DNA of 64,000 bases. Origin: Pogonophryne albipinna. Taxonomy: Eukaryota; Chordata; Actinopteri; Perciformes; Artedidraconidae. This document shows, one piece after another, positions 40,290 to 52,825 of this stretch. The notes beneath the pieces were generated by a model. The model did no database searches and was not told the origin of the DNA. It worked only from the letters and a program-made list of their open reading frames with translations. Position 1 is the stretch's first letter, and the number at the start of each line of letters is the position of its first letter. The stretch is taken from NCBI GenBank assembly GCA_028583405.1, contig CM053249.1:34982628-35046627 (forward strand), read 5' to 3'. The position numbers were made by a program, and so were the translations under genes.

Positions 40290-43130
40290 GATTGCAATTT
40301 TAAACAATATTGCCCGCTTTATTGAAATGTTTAACTAAACCATACATTCATAATCATTGGGCTTTTGGAAAAAATGGGAAATCTTAAGGTTCAGATGAAT
40401 GGGCCATCGGTGAAATGGGCCATCGCTCAAATGGACCATCGCTCAAATGGGCCATCGCTCAAATGGGCCGTATTCGCAGTTTATTTGTATGAAAACATAA
40501 TTTTTTGGGGAAAATCAGCTTGACATTTTAAGCAATATTACCCATTTCACGACATTATTTTTAAAACTAAACATTCAGAAAATCCTGCTTCGTAGTACAG
40601 GCCTCTACTGACCTGCGGAGGGTAAACTGGTGCGTAAACAAAACACCCAGAAGGAAAAAGCTAAATACAGATGAGTATGCTAAACTAGAGAGAGAATCGC
40701 TGGCAAGGGGGCTACAACTACAACAAGATGAACATATTTGACTGTGATTTAATTGTAACACACGTTTCAAAATGATGCCGAAGTAACAACATACTGATAC
40801 CGGTTAGTAAAAACCATGAATTAATGCTTTAACAAGCCTGCAGACAGACGGCAGGCGAAAAACCCTTTTAAAATGCGTGTTTTCTGAATGGAGCTTGGCT
40901 AAGCTAACGCAGTATATGCTCGGACCGTCCACACTCACAACAACGGACTACAGACATAAATAAAGCAGAGACTGTATTCGCCATGACACAGGCAGTCTGT
41001 GGTTTGCACTTGTTTAACTTTTGTCTAGTTTCTGAACAGATATGAGGAGCTGTGAGCTCTGAGGGCTAACGGCTGTGTTGTTTTTCTGGGGCTCTCATTG
41101 AAGATGACGTCACGGCTCCACCTACACTGCGTTACTATAGATACTACCCCAGTTCCTAAACTGTAATGGTAATGCGCCAATCCTAACGAGGCCTAACCAT
41201 ACCGAGCGAGGCCGTGTGGAAATGCGCCATTACAGGCAAAGTCACTGATCAAGTCCTTGAAGTCCAGCTTTCTAGCCAACTGGCTTTCAATGGACAGCAT
41301 GACAAGACTGCAAAGCCTTATGGGGGGACAGGGCTGCGGAGCCTAAAGATGGATCTGTTGGTCCTGGCACCAGGGGAGGGACAACTGATTTAGTATGAAT
41401 AGCTGCTAAAAATGTACCTGCATTTATTAAATGTCAGCTAAAAGAGGAGTGAAATGAAAAACCTCAGCATTTTCTGTGAAGATATTAACAGTACTTAATG
41501 TCAGCTAAACATTACAATTATTATTTACAATGGACATAGCTTAGCTAACAGACGAATCTCCACCACTCATGGACCACACCCACCTTTTCTTTTGAAAAAC
41601 TGGGTGACATATTGTCGCCCTTTAGTCCCTCTCTCTTGTCTTTCTCCCCTTTCTTTTCTTTTTTGAATGCCTGACTTTGTGAGTCGTTGAGACATCGTAC
41701 ACACGTAAGTACTAGCATCCCTGCTCCTCACATGCTATCACTCTCTGCCAGAAAGTGCAGTGCCGCACAGCGTTTGGAGGCAGGACCAAACCATTACATG
41801 TAAATAGAGGGGGGTGTACAGAGGCTTTGGACAATTAACTTTTGGAAGAAAAAAAGTGAAATGAATCGTAAGTTTAGTGAGTACATTATCAAATTAACGT
41901 TATATTAATGTTAATTGTTGATGATTGATGAAAGGTTACTTAAACATTTTTTCTTAATGTTCTAAAAATGTTTGGGGCCCCTGTCAGTCACGGGCCCTTA
42001 GAATCGTCCTAACTTTTCACCCCCTTACGGCGCCCCTGCTTGCAGGTGCAACTATGTCGCTTTTATCCTGGATAAAGTGTTTAAGTCATGGATGTTTAAA
42101 GTTTAACTTCTTCATATTTGACTAATATTATCGTTGACTTTTCATTCAGGAAGTATGACGCTGCGCTGTCAGTATGCTTCTCCATGTTTGTGATTGGTCG
42201 AATGCTCCAAATACCACCCCATTCATGTGAACACGCACCTAACTAGATAGGACACGGCTGGCTTGAGCGATCCACTTGATAACCCGCGTCGTAGTACAGT
42301 TTAGCGAGAGCGCGTATGTTTTGGATTAGGCCAACCGGCTAACTCAAACATATCCCAGGTTAGGTTAAACCAGCTTCGTAGTACAGGCCTCAGGTGTTTC
42401 TCTGCATTTAAGGCGTCTGTGCTGCCATCTGATCTGCGCTGCATAATTCATGACAACAAGTCTATGGTGGGTTTCTCTTTTGTTTTCAGTTAAGCTGCCA
42501 GAAGACAACCGCTAAAGAAAGACATCTGTGTTCCAAAACATCAAACAGGTCTAGTTACGTTCAGCTAGATTCTTATGTTTTGGTTCTTGTGTTTTGGTGT
42601 CTTGCCTTGTGAATTGAAAATTGGTTGCGATTTTTGTTCATTTTCCAGATTAAAATGAGAGTGTTTTATTCACCGGGAGTCAAGTAGGTGCTGTGAACTC
42701 TGAGGAAGAGGAGAAGAAGGACTACAAACCTGCAGGACATGGTGATAAAAAGTGGAGGAAAGAGGAAGAGTGTTGACTTCAAACTGACTGACGGATATTT
42801 AAAGGGAAGGTGTGAAGAGGAGGGAGGAGAGATGAAGATGATAAATGTCTAGACTAATGTTTTGAAAGGGTTTGTGGTTCTTGAGTTGCAACAGACTTAT
42901 TAAACTTTATTTATTTAGAGGAAGGTTTAGGGAGCAGCAACGCCCTGATTCACAGGAAGTCAGCAATTAACCAGAATTAACAGGGATTTAACTAAATGAA
43001 GGGGTTTTCCACACGTTACCATGTTAAAACATAATAAATACAAATAATATAACCATTTTATTTACTTCAAACGGTACTATACAACCTTTTTTTAACTGGG
43101 TAATAATGTTTAACATCGCCAGCTGATCCC
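40290..43130. other. spacer of the second inverted repeat, no gene seen
   Basis: Begins with gggccatcgctcaaatgggc modules (40300-40560), then about 2.5 kb without a recognisable coding frame or element. The longest frames are below 70 codons. Confidence 0.55.
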
Positions 43131-43890
43131 CCTTAAAATTATGGTTCTATATAATTAAAACTGCGACTACTGCCCATTTGAGTGATGGCCTGTTCATCTG
43201 AACCTTAAAGATTTCCCATTTTTTCCAAAGCCCATTGATTCTGAATGTTTAGTTTTATAAATAATGTCGTGAAATGGGTAATATTGCTTAAAATTTCAAG
43301 CTGATTTTCCCCCAAAAATTATGTTTTCATACAAATAAACTGCGAATACGGCCCATTTGAGCAATGGCCCATTTGAGCGATGGCCCATTTCACCAATGGC
43401 CTATTCATTTGAACCCTAAAGATTTTCCCATTTTTTCCAAAGCCCAATGATTATGAATGTTTAGTTTTATAAAAAAATGTTTTAAAATGGGCAATATGGC
43501 TTAAAAATGCAAGCTTATCCCCCCCAAAAAATTATGTTTTCATACAACTAAACTGCGAATACGGCCCATTTGACCAATGGCCCATTCATCTGAATCTTAA
43601 ATATTTCCCATTTTTTCCAAAAGCCCAATGATTATGTATAATTACTTATATTACAAATGCTTAGAAAAGGGGGCAATATTGTTTAAAATTGCAAGCTGAT
43701 CCCCCCAAATAAAATATGTTTTCATACAACTAAACTGCGAATACGGCCCATTTGACCGATGGCCCATTTGACCGATGGCCCGTTTGAGTGATGGCCCGTT
43801 TGAGCGATGGCCTATTCATTTGAACCCTAAAGATTTCCCATTTTTTCCAAAGCCAAATGATTATGAATGTTTAGTTTTATAAAAAGTTTG
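43130..43890. repeat. four tandem modules of about 190 bp (ggcccatttgaNNNatggcccat)
   Basis: Each module has aaactgcgaatacggcccatt, then ttcccattttttccaaagcc, then atgaatgtttagttttata. They recur near 43160, 43340, 43555 and 43740. Inverted versions lie at 39100-39280 and 40300-40560, so the module is the building block of the whole 38.5-45.8 kb structure. Confidence 0.8.
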
Positions 43891-43906
43891 AGAAACCGGC
43901 TTGAGA

Positions 43907-44243
43907 TACACTTTTTGTTATATTCCATGGAATGCTCTTAACATCCCGATAGCAATGAATATCTTAAGTGCTTTGACAAAAAATCCATAAAAAAATGTCA
44001 TCTGTGGAAGCCGTAGTACTGTAAAATGCACGACCAATCATTTTAGCCGGCCCGGCTGAAGTAACTGGATGGCCTACCTGCCTGTCAGCCTTCCATCTGT
44101 GCACAAACTTATCTCGTGCCCTCATTGGTCATGTGCACGTTCGTGTGTGTTGGAGGAAGTGGCATATTTTTTCTGGTTGTGTATTTTCAAATTCTAGCGC
44201 ACTCGAGCTGGTTTCTCCAAAATTACCTACCCAACCTTTAACG
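43907..44243 (+). repeat. dispersed repeat, copy 2
   Basis: Same sequence and orientation as 29315-29690 with about 5% differences by eye. Its last part also forms the inner end of the right arm of the second inverted repeat. Confidence 0.7.
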
Positions 44244-45804
44244 TGTTAATAACGCATTAACGGGGAAAAAAATTAACGCCACTAATTATTTTAACGTGAT
44301 TAACGCATGTGTATTTTTTGTCCTCGGCCGCCCCGTAGTTTCAGAGCGCATCGAGTTTAAAATACCATCTACAAGCTGATGCTGACAGCCCCGCTCCTGC
44401 CGCCCGCTTGCGGCAGACCACACTTCCACGCTCACCGGCAGGCCCGGACTGGCCATCGGGAGTATGGTACGGGAGGGTGTGTGTATGTGTGGCGCGAGCG
44501 AGAGAGAGAGAACGGGCACACCTTACGTGTTTTGTTGTTGTTAGCATCTGGTGCTAGCTAGCTGCGCTAAAGGATATAAGGAGTTGTTTCAATGAAAACA
44601 GAGGAGCGACATTTCGCCGACAACTGCGCAGAGCACTTGACTTTATGCAGGTAGCCAGACAGTGGGACATTGTGCGAAAAGTCAGCACACTCAGCACGGA
44701 TAGTGCGCGCAACATGATTGCAGCATCCAGCAGCTCCCGTTCGAGCATATGCCTTGAGTGCACATAGCTCCACGATCCATCACAGTGTCTCTCCCCCACA
44801 CAAACACACACACCACACACTTTGTATTGTATTATTGTATGTATGAGAGAGGTTCCAGGTTGAATTGAGGCAAATATTTGTAATGTTCAGAGGTTGTTGT
44901 GTTTAATATTCATGAGAATATTTGTCATTGTTCAAATGATTAATTAAACAAACATTTGCATAAAGCAAACACTCATATGTTGATAAGAGTATAAAAACTT
45001 GAAAAACATCCCTCTAAGGTACATTTAGAACAGACAAAAATGTGCGATTAACGCGATTAAATATTTTAATTCGACTGACAGCCCTAGAACTACAACTAAA
45101 CTGCGAATTTGGACCGATGGCCCTTTAATCTGAACCTTAAAGATATCCCATTTTTACCAAAAAGCCAATGATTATGTATGATACCTTTATACAAATGTTT
45201 TAAACTGGTGCAATATTGTTTAACATCGTTTTTTATACAGTAAAACTGCTATAACTGTCCATTTGACCGATGGCCCATTCATCTGAAACCACAATAGTCT
45301 TAAAAAAAAGTCACTTTTTTCGAGAGCCTGATTTCCGGAAGAATACACGCTTTTCTCTCGTCCAATGGATATTGTTTAGAGCAGGGTTTTTTAAAAGTGT
45401 GGAAGGTGAGCCCCCCCAGAGAACATAAGACAGCGCGCCTCCCCTCCAAATTATTATTGCTGTTATTATTATTGTTGTTGTTGCTATAATGCAGGGGCAT
45501 TCAATTGCATTTCAACAGTTCAGTAAGAGAACATGTCATTAAATGCTCTGTTTTCGCTGTCTACCTTCCGCCATTTGAAATGACTGTTTTACTGTTTCTC
45601 TCCTCTTGTCTCGTCTCTGTGTGTGTGTTTGAATCTATCGTGCTGACTCACTGACTGCACCCATTTGATTGGCTGAGTAGCGTCACCTCCTTAAAACATT
45701 AAACAATAACTTTTAAAAACCTTTTTATCTATATTTAAAAACATTATATGCTCCCGGCAACACACTGAACGTCAACTTTGCCTCCTTATTACACTCAGCC
45801 CTAC
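44102..45804. repeat. right arm of the second inverted repeat
   Basis: Reverse complement of 38566-40277. The outer limit is sharp: after agccctac the two sides diverge (gypsy-type LTR on the left, agatgtagcgcttc on the right). Confidence 0.85.
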
Positions 45805-46743
45805 AGATGTAGCGCTTCATTTCAGACGCCTACCCGTGCGGGTCCGTGATCGGCACGGGGTGGGCCCCTGCTGAAAAGGAAAACCCCCCCGCAGGACTTG
45901 AAACGCCCCCCTTGATAAATAAATGTAATTTTAATGAAACAGCTGCCAATGGATCATGGATCCACCAGGGGGAGCCGTGAAAAGCTGCCACACTGGAACT
46001 CATGTGAAATAAACAGCGATAGATCTACAGTATCTGATCGGATATTTGTTAAGATCCATATGTCACGGATAGGATCATATTCGTGCTAAATAAGAAGACA
46101 TGTAATCATTTACAAAACATCACCATGTTTTTATTTAACAAAATAATGTTGTTTAATTCACGTAGGTGTAATTACAAAACCATCGCTATGTTTTTTCATC
46201 AGGAAATGCAGGCCCGGCTCAAACAAACGATTTTCATCATCATCCTCACGATCATTTAATGTATCATATGTTCGCGAATTGAAATGAATGCACTAATACA
46301 TGTAGTTTAATCCACATGAGTTTACAACAACAAAAATAATCGCTTTGTTTTTATATCACATCCGACCGAGGAAAATGCAGCACTCTCACTACCGATCATC
46401 CTAATCCCACGGGCAAACAATAATATGTACAGTGTTAATAGTTTACTGTATTATTAGTGTCTAATATTATGGGTGCGTTACTGCGTTACATTATGTGATG
46501 GAACTGAACCGAATCTCCCTGCGGATGTATATTACAGGCGAATACAGCGATGTCCTCTCACAGCACCATGGAAAAGTGAAAGTAACCAGAGAGGAGTGAT
46601 GATTGGTTAACGCTGGTAACATTTCAGGGTTAGCCAATCAGAGACAGAGTTGGGCGGGTCTTGCCTTATGGGTAAAATACACAGACACACAAACACTTGC
46701 TAACACACACACATACACGGCAACGCTCACCACCAGCACACAA

Positions 46744-46777
<34 letters not shown>

Positions 46778-46780
46778 ACA
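45805..46780. other. intergenic, no gene seen
   Basis: A G/C-run-rich segment (45830-45910), then AT-rich sequence and a CA array at about 46747-46770. No supported coding sequence. Confidence 0.5.
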
Positions 46781-46782
46781 CT

Positions 46783-47102
46783 ATGGCAGATGCAAGTATC
46801 AGCGAGAGCAGCAGCGCATTTACAACTTGGAGATATAACCACTATTTTCAATTTGTGGGGATAAAGGACGCACAAAATATTATGGTCAAAAGTAAACTGT
46901 GTGCAGGACAAAAAGTATTGTCCACATCGAATAACAGTAATGCCAATCTCCTGAAGCACCTAACTAATGTACATGAGGCTATACAACTAGTCGCCAAAGA
47001 CCCCACCTTCTCAACCACCGGCAGTGACCCAGATGGAGCAACACCATCTAAACAGCCAAAAAACGATCTTTTTAAATCGCCACATGTCACCCAGAGTCAA
47101 CT
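46783..47102 (+). pseudogene. BED-finger N-terminus of a hAT-type transposase
   Basis: From ATG at 46783 the frame reads MADASISESSSAF. It later has the finger spacing C...LLKHLTNVH and a SKQPKNDLF then SPHVTQSQLNRLIAE segment. This is the N-terminal region of fish ZBED/hAT transposases. The first of the two finger cysteines is replaced by serine (KSKLC). No catalytic domain follows. The open frame continues to 47205 without further homology. Confidence 0.6.
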
Positions 47103-47249
47103 AAACAGATTGATTGCTGAAAATAGTTTGTCTGTCTTCAGTGTCAGGCTGACAGTTTATTATTTATCTAATTGTTACTGCCAAAAGAGTGTAGTTCTTG
47201 TTTAATTGTTACACTGCCAAAATAATGTAGTTGTTGTTAATGTGTACAC

Positions 47250-47454
47250 TGTGGTGATTGACATTATTCACCCACGGATCTATGGTGGGTTGGGGTATTG
47301 TTCTGCACGGACATTTTAGTGAACCGGACTTCCTGTTTCCGCCGGTCTTCGCTTCCCGGGAATTAAGTTGTTTACAATGGTTTTCAGATGCTAAATAAAA
47401 GTCTAGCTTGTACCTTTGATACCCCGCCTCCGACTCCCATCTCTCGGCACCACA
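47250..47454 (+). mobile_element. solo retroviral-type LTR, 4-bp TSD
   Basis: Begins tgtggtg and ends caccaca, a perfect 7-bp inverted terminus of the TG...CA kind. It is flanked by acac at 47246-47249 and 47455-47458. An aataaa at about 47393-47398 on the plus strand fits the R-region poly(A) signal and sets the orientation. It interrupts a short tandem repeat (ttacactgccaaaa then gtgtagttgtt). No internal retroviral sequence remains, as after LTR-LTR recombination. Confidence 0.65.
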
Positions 47455-47529
47455 ACACTGCCAAAAGAGTGTAGTTGTTTTTATTTCATATTGCACTTCT
47501 TAGAACTTGATTGTTGAGGCTACAATAAA

Positions 47530-47685
47530 GATTCCTGCTTTATTGTTATTGCACAGATTACAGGTACTGAGACAACGAAATGCAGTTTAGCTTCTAACGG
47601 TGCAACAAGCAGTGAAGTGAAAAGTAATGTACACAATCTACAGAATAAAATATAGAATGAATTGAATGATGAATAAACAGTGAGC
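47530..47685. repeat. dispersed repeat, first of two direct copies
   Basis: Starts around gctttattgttattgcacag and includes gagacaacgaaatgcag. A second copy lies at 48297-48452 with a few differences. SINE/LINE-like 5' segment common in fish. Confidence 0.65.
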
Positions 47686-48296
47686 TTGGGTATGAATCTA
47701 GCAGCCTGTGAGCAGTATTAACAGTTAAAAATTCATTCGCAGAAATGTAAAGTGATCTAACTAAGTTCTATTCATACAGTATTCTTGACGGGAAGAGCAG
47801 TGTAAATGGGTGGCCACATGCATTAGAAAAGCAATATAAATCACACAGTTATTATGCAATAGGCTTTAAAAGCACCATCGATTACCTTTCTCCAATTCAA
47901 ACTCTTGACGGGAAAAAGGAAGGTGTAAATGGTTGGGCTATACTGTACTGTATGCATACAAAGGCCATTCAATAGACGTTCAATATATAGTATTCGTTTA
48001 TTAGTCCCCGAGGGGAAAATGGGTAGCAGCACATCACAGAGGCATTTCAAAAGTTAAGACAATACATTCTGGAAATGTTCACATCAGGCACCTTCAAGTT
48101 AAACAATACTACAGTAAACAATTAACACAGTAAATTATGTGGATTAAATCACATTTATTTCGTTAAAAATAAACGAAATATGATTTCCTCCGGAGTCGGC
48201 TTGACTCGGTTTGCATTCATAAAGAATGCACAAATGTGTTTAATCGTTAATGTCAGATATGTACTAAGTAAATAGCCTACATTAGTTCCTGCTCAA

Positions 48297-48452
48297 GATT
48301 AGATTCAACTTTATTGTTATTGCACAGATTACAGGTACTGAGACAACGAAATGCAGTTTAGCTTCTAACGGAGCAACAAGCAGTGAAGTGAAAAGTAATG
48401 TACACAATCTACAGAATAACATATAGAATGAATTGAATGATGAATAAACAGT
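48297..48452. repeat. dispersed repeat, second direct copy
   Basis: Direct repeat of 47530-47685. It is preceded by agattagattcaacttt, the typical target or tail of such elements. Confidence 0.65.
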
Positions 48453-48994
48453 TCACCAGCCCCAACCCCCCATGTTGGGAACTCTTTGTTTAAAACGAAT
48501 TGGCCATCGGAATGTGTGGAGTCACATTCCACAGCTCTCCCCCCCCCCCCTCCTGTGATCCCCCGCACACAGAGAGACACAGGGAGATCGCTCTTCTGAA
48601 AATGATATTATTTTTCATATAGGTAACACAAACATACACAACGAAACCATTTAAAAGCTGGAAATATATACATGGGATGTCACTATGATAATGTGAAAGT
48701 TTGATTGAGGTAGCATGGGATTTCATTCTGATAAGGCAAAAGTGTTATTATAAATATAATACAAATACACATTATGTACAAAAATCAGTTTTTTCTGTCT
48801 TTATCTGTGCCACGCTTCAAAGCGGTTTCTGTCAACTACGACACAGAGGGCAACATCACAGGTTCCTCCTCCTCCATGTCAAAAAACAAGCTTATAGCTT
48901 GACTCACGTTCAGAGTTCTCTTCATCATAGTTGAATCTTCAAAACTCTAAATCTATCGAACTATATCTAAATTCTCAATGTTTGTCTGTCACTT

Positions 48995-49155
48995 TACTTC
49001 AATCGCAGTCTCCCGCCGTCTCTCTTCGTCTCCCACCGCCTGTCTTCGTATATCTTCGTCTCTCTCTATTTCCCGCCGTCTCTCTTCGGTTCCCGCCGTC
49101 CCTCTTCGTCTCTTTTCGTCTCATTTCGTATCACTCCGTTTACCTGATTACCTCA
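48995..49155. repeat. degenerate tctcttcgtctcccgccg tandem array
   Basis: Short pyrimidine-rich units with recurrent ttcgtctc and cccgccgtc. The reading frames over it are repeat artefacts. Confidence 0.75.
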
Positions 49156-49172
49156 CCCCCTCCCTGGTAAAT

Positions 49173-49816
49173 ACATCCTGTTGAGCAGAATCTACAGTTT
49201 CCAGTATTTTCCGTTTCGTAAAATGATAAAATACGGCGAAGATATTAAAATATGTGCTTCCATTATTCATACTTCTGAAATATATCTGTATTAAATTTAT
49301 ATCATCGTATGTCCGTGTTTATTGAGTCTTTTTGCATGAAACAAAGACTGGCATATAGTTTCAAGCCAGTACTTTCGACAGAAATACACATATACATCCT
49401 GTTGAGCAGGATCTACAGTTTCCAGTATTTTCCGTTTCGTAAAATGATCAAATACGGCTAAGATATTCAAATATGTGCTTCCATTTTTCATACTTTTGAA
49501 ATGTATTAACTTTATATCATCGTATCTCCGTGTTTACTGGGTCTTTTTGCATGAAACAAAGACTGGCATATAGTTTCAAGCCAGTACTTTCGACAGAAAT
49601 ACACATATACATCCTGTTGAGCAGGATCTACAGTTTCCAGTATTTTCCGTTTCGTAAAATAATCAAATACGGCGAAGATATTCAAATATGTGCTTCCACT
49701 TTTCATACTTTTGAAATGTATTAACTTTATATCATCGTATCTCCGTGTTTACTGGGTCTTTGTGCATGAAACAAAGACTGGGATATAGTTTCAAGCCAGT
49801 ACTTTCGACAGAAACA
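49173..49816. repeat. three-copy satellite, unit about 215-221 bp
   Basis: Unit starts at 49173, 49394 and 49609 (acatcctgttgagcag). All three contain ccgtttcgtaaaat, atatcatcgtat and tagtttcaagccagtac. The latter two are more alike than the first. The parallel minus-strand 64-residue frames come from the repeat. Confidence 0.9.
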
Positions 49817-50690
49817 CACGGCAATGTTGTCCGGACTGTTGTTTTTATGCGGCACCGGCTTGAACAGGTCATGTGATCTGATCACGCCGGCGTGACGGTC
49901 GACTCCAAAGGGTTAATATTAAATACATATAAGTATTTTTACAACTTGTATTTAGAAATACTCTGTTGTAATTATTGATGCATAAATGTGTTCATCCATT
50001 CAATGTGGCATCTGCTATAATGGGGTTAATGTATGATATTACTTAATAATACAATACATTATAATATATGATATGATAATTACATTTGAGTTTTATTCAT
50101 TTCTTATTTCATAGTTTCTCATTATTATTATTTTTATCGCTCATCTTATTTTGATTTAATTAATCTGTGTGAATCTGTGCTATCCTGTTTTTCACTCTCA
50201 CCCTGTTGCTGTTTGAACTACTGAATTTCCCCACGGGATTAATAAAGGTCCATCTTATCTTATCTTAATGTATAAGTTGATTTACTTCAATCTACTGTAC
50301 TGTGTAAAAACACCCCAACAATATTACAAGAAATATACTGCATAAAGCAAACTATATACTTTATGTGATCTAAAATATTGATGTTTTTTCATTATAGTAG
50401 CCTGTGAAAACCATACAGTAACACATAAGTGATTAAATGCTACAGTATTCAGCAAACACAACTGCAGAGGTGCAAACATTGCAAACAGACTAAGTTCTAC
50501 AACACCCAGTTGTCTTTGTGTATTTTGTGAATGAAGCGCCATCTCATGGTTAAATCCTGTAATTGAACAAATGGGGAAATTGGGCAACGCCCTCTAGCAA
50601 TTTGGCAACACCCCCAGCCACTGGGATCCGCTGGGCTTTTGACTGGGACACACCCATGTGAGTCTGATCTGGAGTGCTACATCTGTACTT
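49817..50690. other. intergenic with a LINE-like tail
   Basis: 50185-50275 ends gaatttccccacgggattaat followed by aaaggtccatcttatcttatctta. This is a non-LTR retrotransposon-type 3' end with a short tandem tail. No gene is seen in the rest. Confidence 0.5.
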
Positions 50691-51018
50691 TAGTGGGAAC
50701 AATGAGTCTGCGTCTTTGATGCGCACAGGCGGATGATGCGGGGATGCAATGTAGACGGGAATAAACGCAGATCATCCTCTGGCTGCAGCCTTTGTAGAAG
50801 TTGTCGATACTTCTTAATACATGCATGTGTGTATGTACAAGGAATACACAATACATATGCAAGTGGTGGCTTTATTTATGACCACAGCATGTACAGTGAA
50901 CATGTGCGTTGCATGCCGACTAACAACTGAATGCCTATTACCTTAACACGTCACTGGGTGGCGTACCAGCTACGGTGGCCTGCAAAGGACAAACTTAATC
51001 ATATGAGAATGATCCACA
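50690..51018 (-). mobile_element. 3' LTR of the gypsy retrotransposon
   Basis: Read on the minus strand it begins tgtggatcattctc directly after a purine tract and is repeated, inverted, at 38236-38563. The position downstream of the integrase frame identifies it as the 3' LTR. The last bases at the 50690 side are uncertain. Confidence 0.65.
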
Positions 51019-51032
51019 TCCCTTCTCTTTAG
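51019..51032 (-). promoter_or_regulatory. gypsy polypurine tract
   Basis: Minus strand aaagagaaggga stands immediately before the LTR start. This is the usual plus-strand priming site for LTR retrotransposons. Confidence 0.55.
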
Positions 51033-51189
51033 CTGATGCTTCTATCTGAAAGTAAATAACATTTAAGGCAGATTGAACATTCCTTTAGCATTTGGTGACA
51101 CAAACAATAAACCATTACTAAATACCTTACCAGGTAACAGGAAAAGGAAATGACTAAACATATCACTTTAACAAGATTGTCCAACAGTG

Positions 51190-52624
51190 TTACTGCACAT
51201 ATTTAGGGTTTGGTGTGCATGTGCGACCTGATCGTGTTATATATGGCGTGTCACTGTTGTTGCAAGGGAAATGTGATGTGTGTCTTGGTAGTGAAGGGGA
51301 ACTGTTCTGTGTCAGCCTGCTGTTTCTCTCAGGTGTGTGTGGTACACAGTCCATCATAAAGGGGTCGGTGTTGTGAGGGTTGAAATCTTGAGGCTGCTGT
51401 TGCTGGGGAGACGGCTCGGGAACAGGAATGATGTGACGACGATTCCGTCTGTATGAAGTCCCGTCGGCTTGGATTATGTAAGAGCGTGGTTTCTCGCTCA
51501 CTTCCTTGACAACGCCAAGCCGATCGTATCCTTTTGGGGTCTGCATCCTGATCACTTGTCCCTCTGCCAGGGTTTTCAGAGGAGAACTTGAGGTGTCATA
51601 GTGGTGCTTTAGGATGAGCCGCTTGTTGAGGAGTTGTGTTCTGATTAGTTGTGCATCTTTTGGGTTTGGCTGTAACAGTTTGGTGCTCACAGGGATGGCT
51701 GCACGTGTTTGTCGTGACATCAGGCATTCAGCAGGAGAGCCTAACGTCAGATCACGGGGAATGTTTCTGAGATTTACCAGGTTGAGGAAGACATCTGTGC
51801 CATCTCTGTGTGAACGTTCCATCAGCTGTTTTGCACTGCGAACTGCTCTCTCTGCTAGTCCATTTGACTGTGGGTTTTCAGGACTGCTGGTGATGTGAAC
51901 AAAGTCCTTGAAATGCTGACTGGCGTACTGTCCAGCATTATCAGAGATGAGTGTGTGTGGTGTGCCGAAAACAGAGAAATGTCTTTTCAATTTAGTTATC
52001 ACAGTTGATGAGGTCACATCCCGGAGAAGGTCGATTTCAAACCAGCCAGAGTATGAGTCCACCAGCACCTGATACAATTTTCCATGCCACTCGAAGGTGT
52101 CTGTTGCCACTGTGGACCATGGGAGATCTGGCACAGGATGGAGCTGTCGGGGCTCCTTTTGCTGATGGGATCTGGTGCTGTTGCACACTGCACATGAAAG
52201 CAACTTCTCAGTGATGTCTCTAGACATTTCTGGCCAAAAGATGATGCTTCTTGCTCTGCGTTTGGTTGCTTCAATGCCGGGGTGTCCTCTGTGCACTATT
52301 TTGATGTACTCTCTGTGCAGGGACTGAGGAATGACAGTTTTGTGGCCTTTCATGACAATTCCCTCTTCTACTGTCATGTCATCTCTGTAGGGAAAGAAGA
52401 GACGGACAGCAGGTTGGAGCTGATTCTGTCGGATGGGCCATCCTCTATTAATGACTGCACTGAGAGCTTGCAGATCTTCGTCCTCTGCCGTGTGCTTTCT
52501 GAGTTCTTCCAGGCGGGCTGTGGAGATGTAGCTCACAGACATAACTTCATAAGCATCATTTTCAGCAGGGCGTTGAGATGTTTGTGTGGTTGGGGCACGT
52601 AAAAGAGTGTCTGCTACATACATA
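51190..52624 (-). CDS. Ty3/gypsy polyprotein, C-terminal part: integrase
   Basis: Plays the integrase role of an LTR retrotransposon: cutting target DNA and joining element ends. Counting from the first methionine of the open frame (481 codons, the first few contributed by Tc1 DNA), the motif ADTLLRAP ends the RNase H region. An HHCC zinc-binding part follows (H107, H115 or H118, C148, C151). Then come the catalytic triad D179, D232 and E262, a GPY-like C-terminal region and a serine/proline-rich tail ending at 51190. The D232-E262 spacing is 29 residues where 35 is usual, so about six residues of the core are missing and activity is doubtful. The upstream reverse transcriptase is at 62773-64000, separated by Tc1 and retroviral insertions. 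Confidence 0.88.
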
Positions 52625-52825
52625 CAGTGGGACAAAAAAGTATTTAGTCAGCCACCAATTGTGCAAGTTATCCCACTTAAAAAGATGAGAGAGGCCTGTA
52701 ATTTTCATCCTAGGTACACTTCAACTATGAGAGACAGAATGGGGGGAAATAATCCAGGAAATCACATTGTAGGATTTTTAATGAATTAATTTGTAAATTC
52801 CTCGGTAAAATAAGTATTTGGTCAC

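Noticed and set aside
46603..47205. Complete 200-residue gene
   Set aside because: Only the stretch from 46783 to about 47102 has homology, to a hAT transposase N-terminus. The start region is CA repeat and the end is not conserved.
49297..49706. Two similar 64-residue minus-strand proteins
   Set aside because: They are the same satellite unit translated twice. No initiation or homology.
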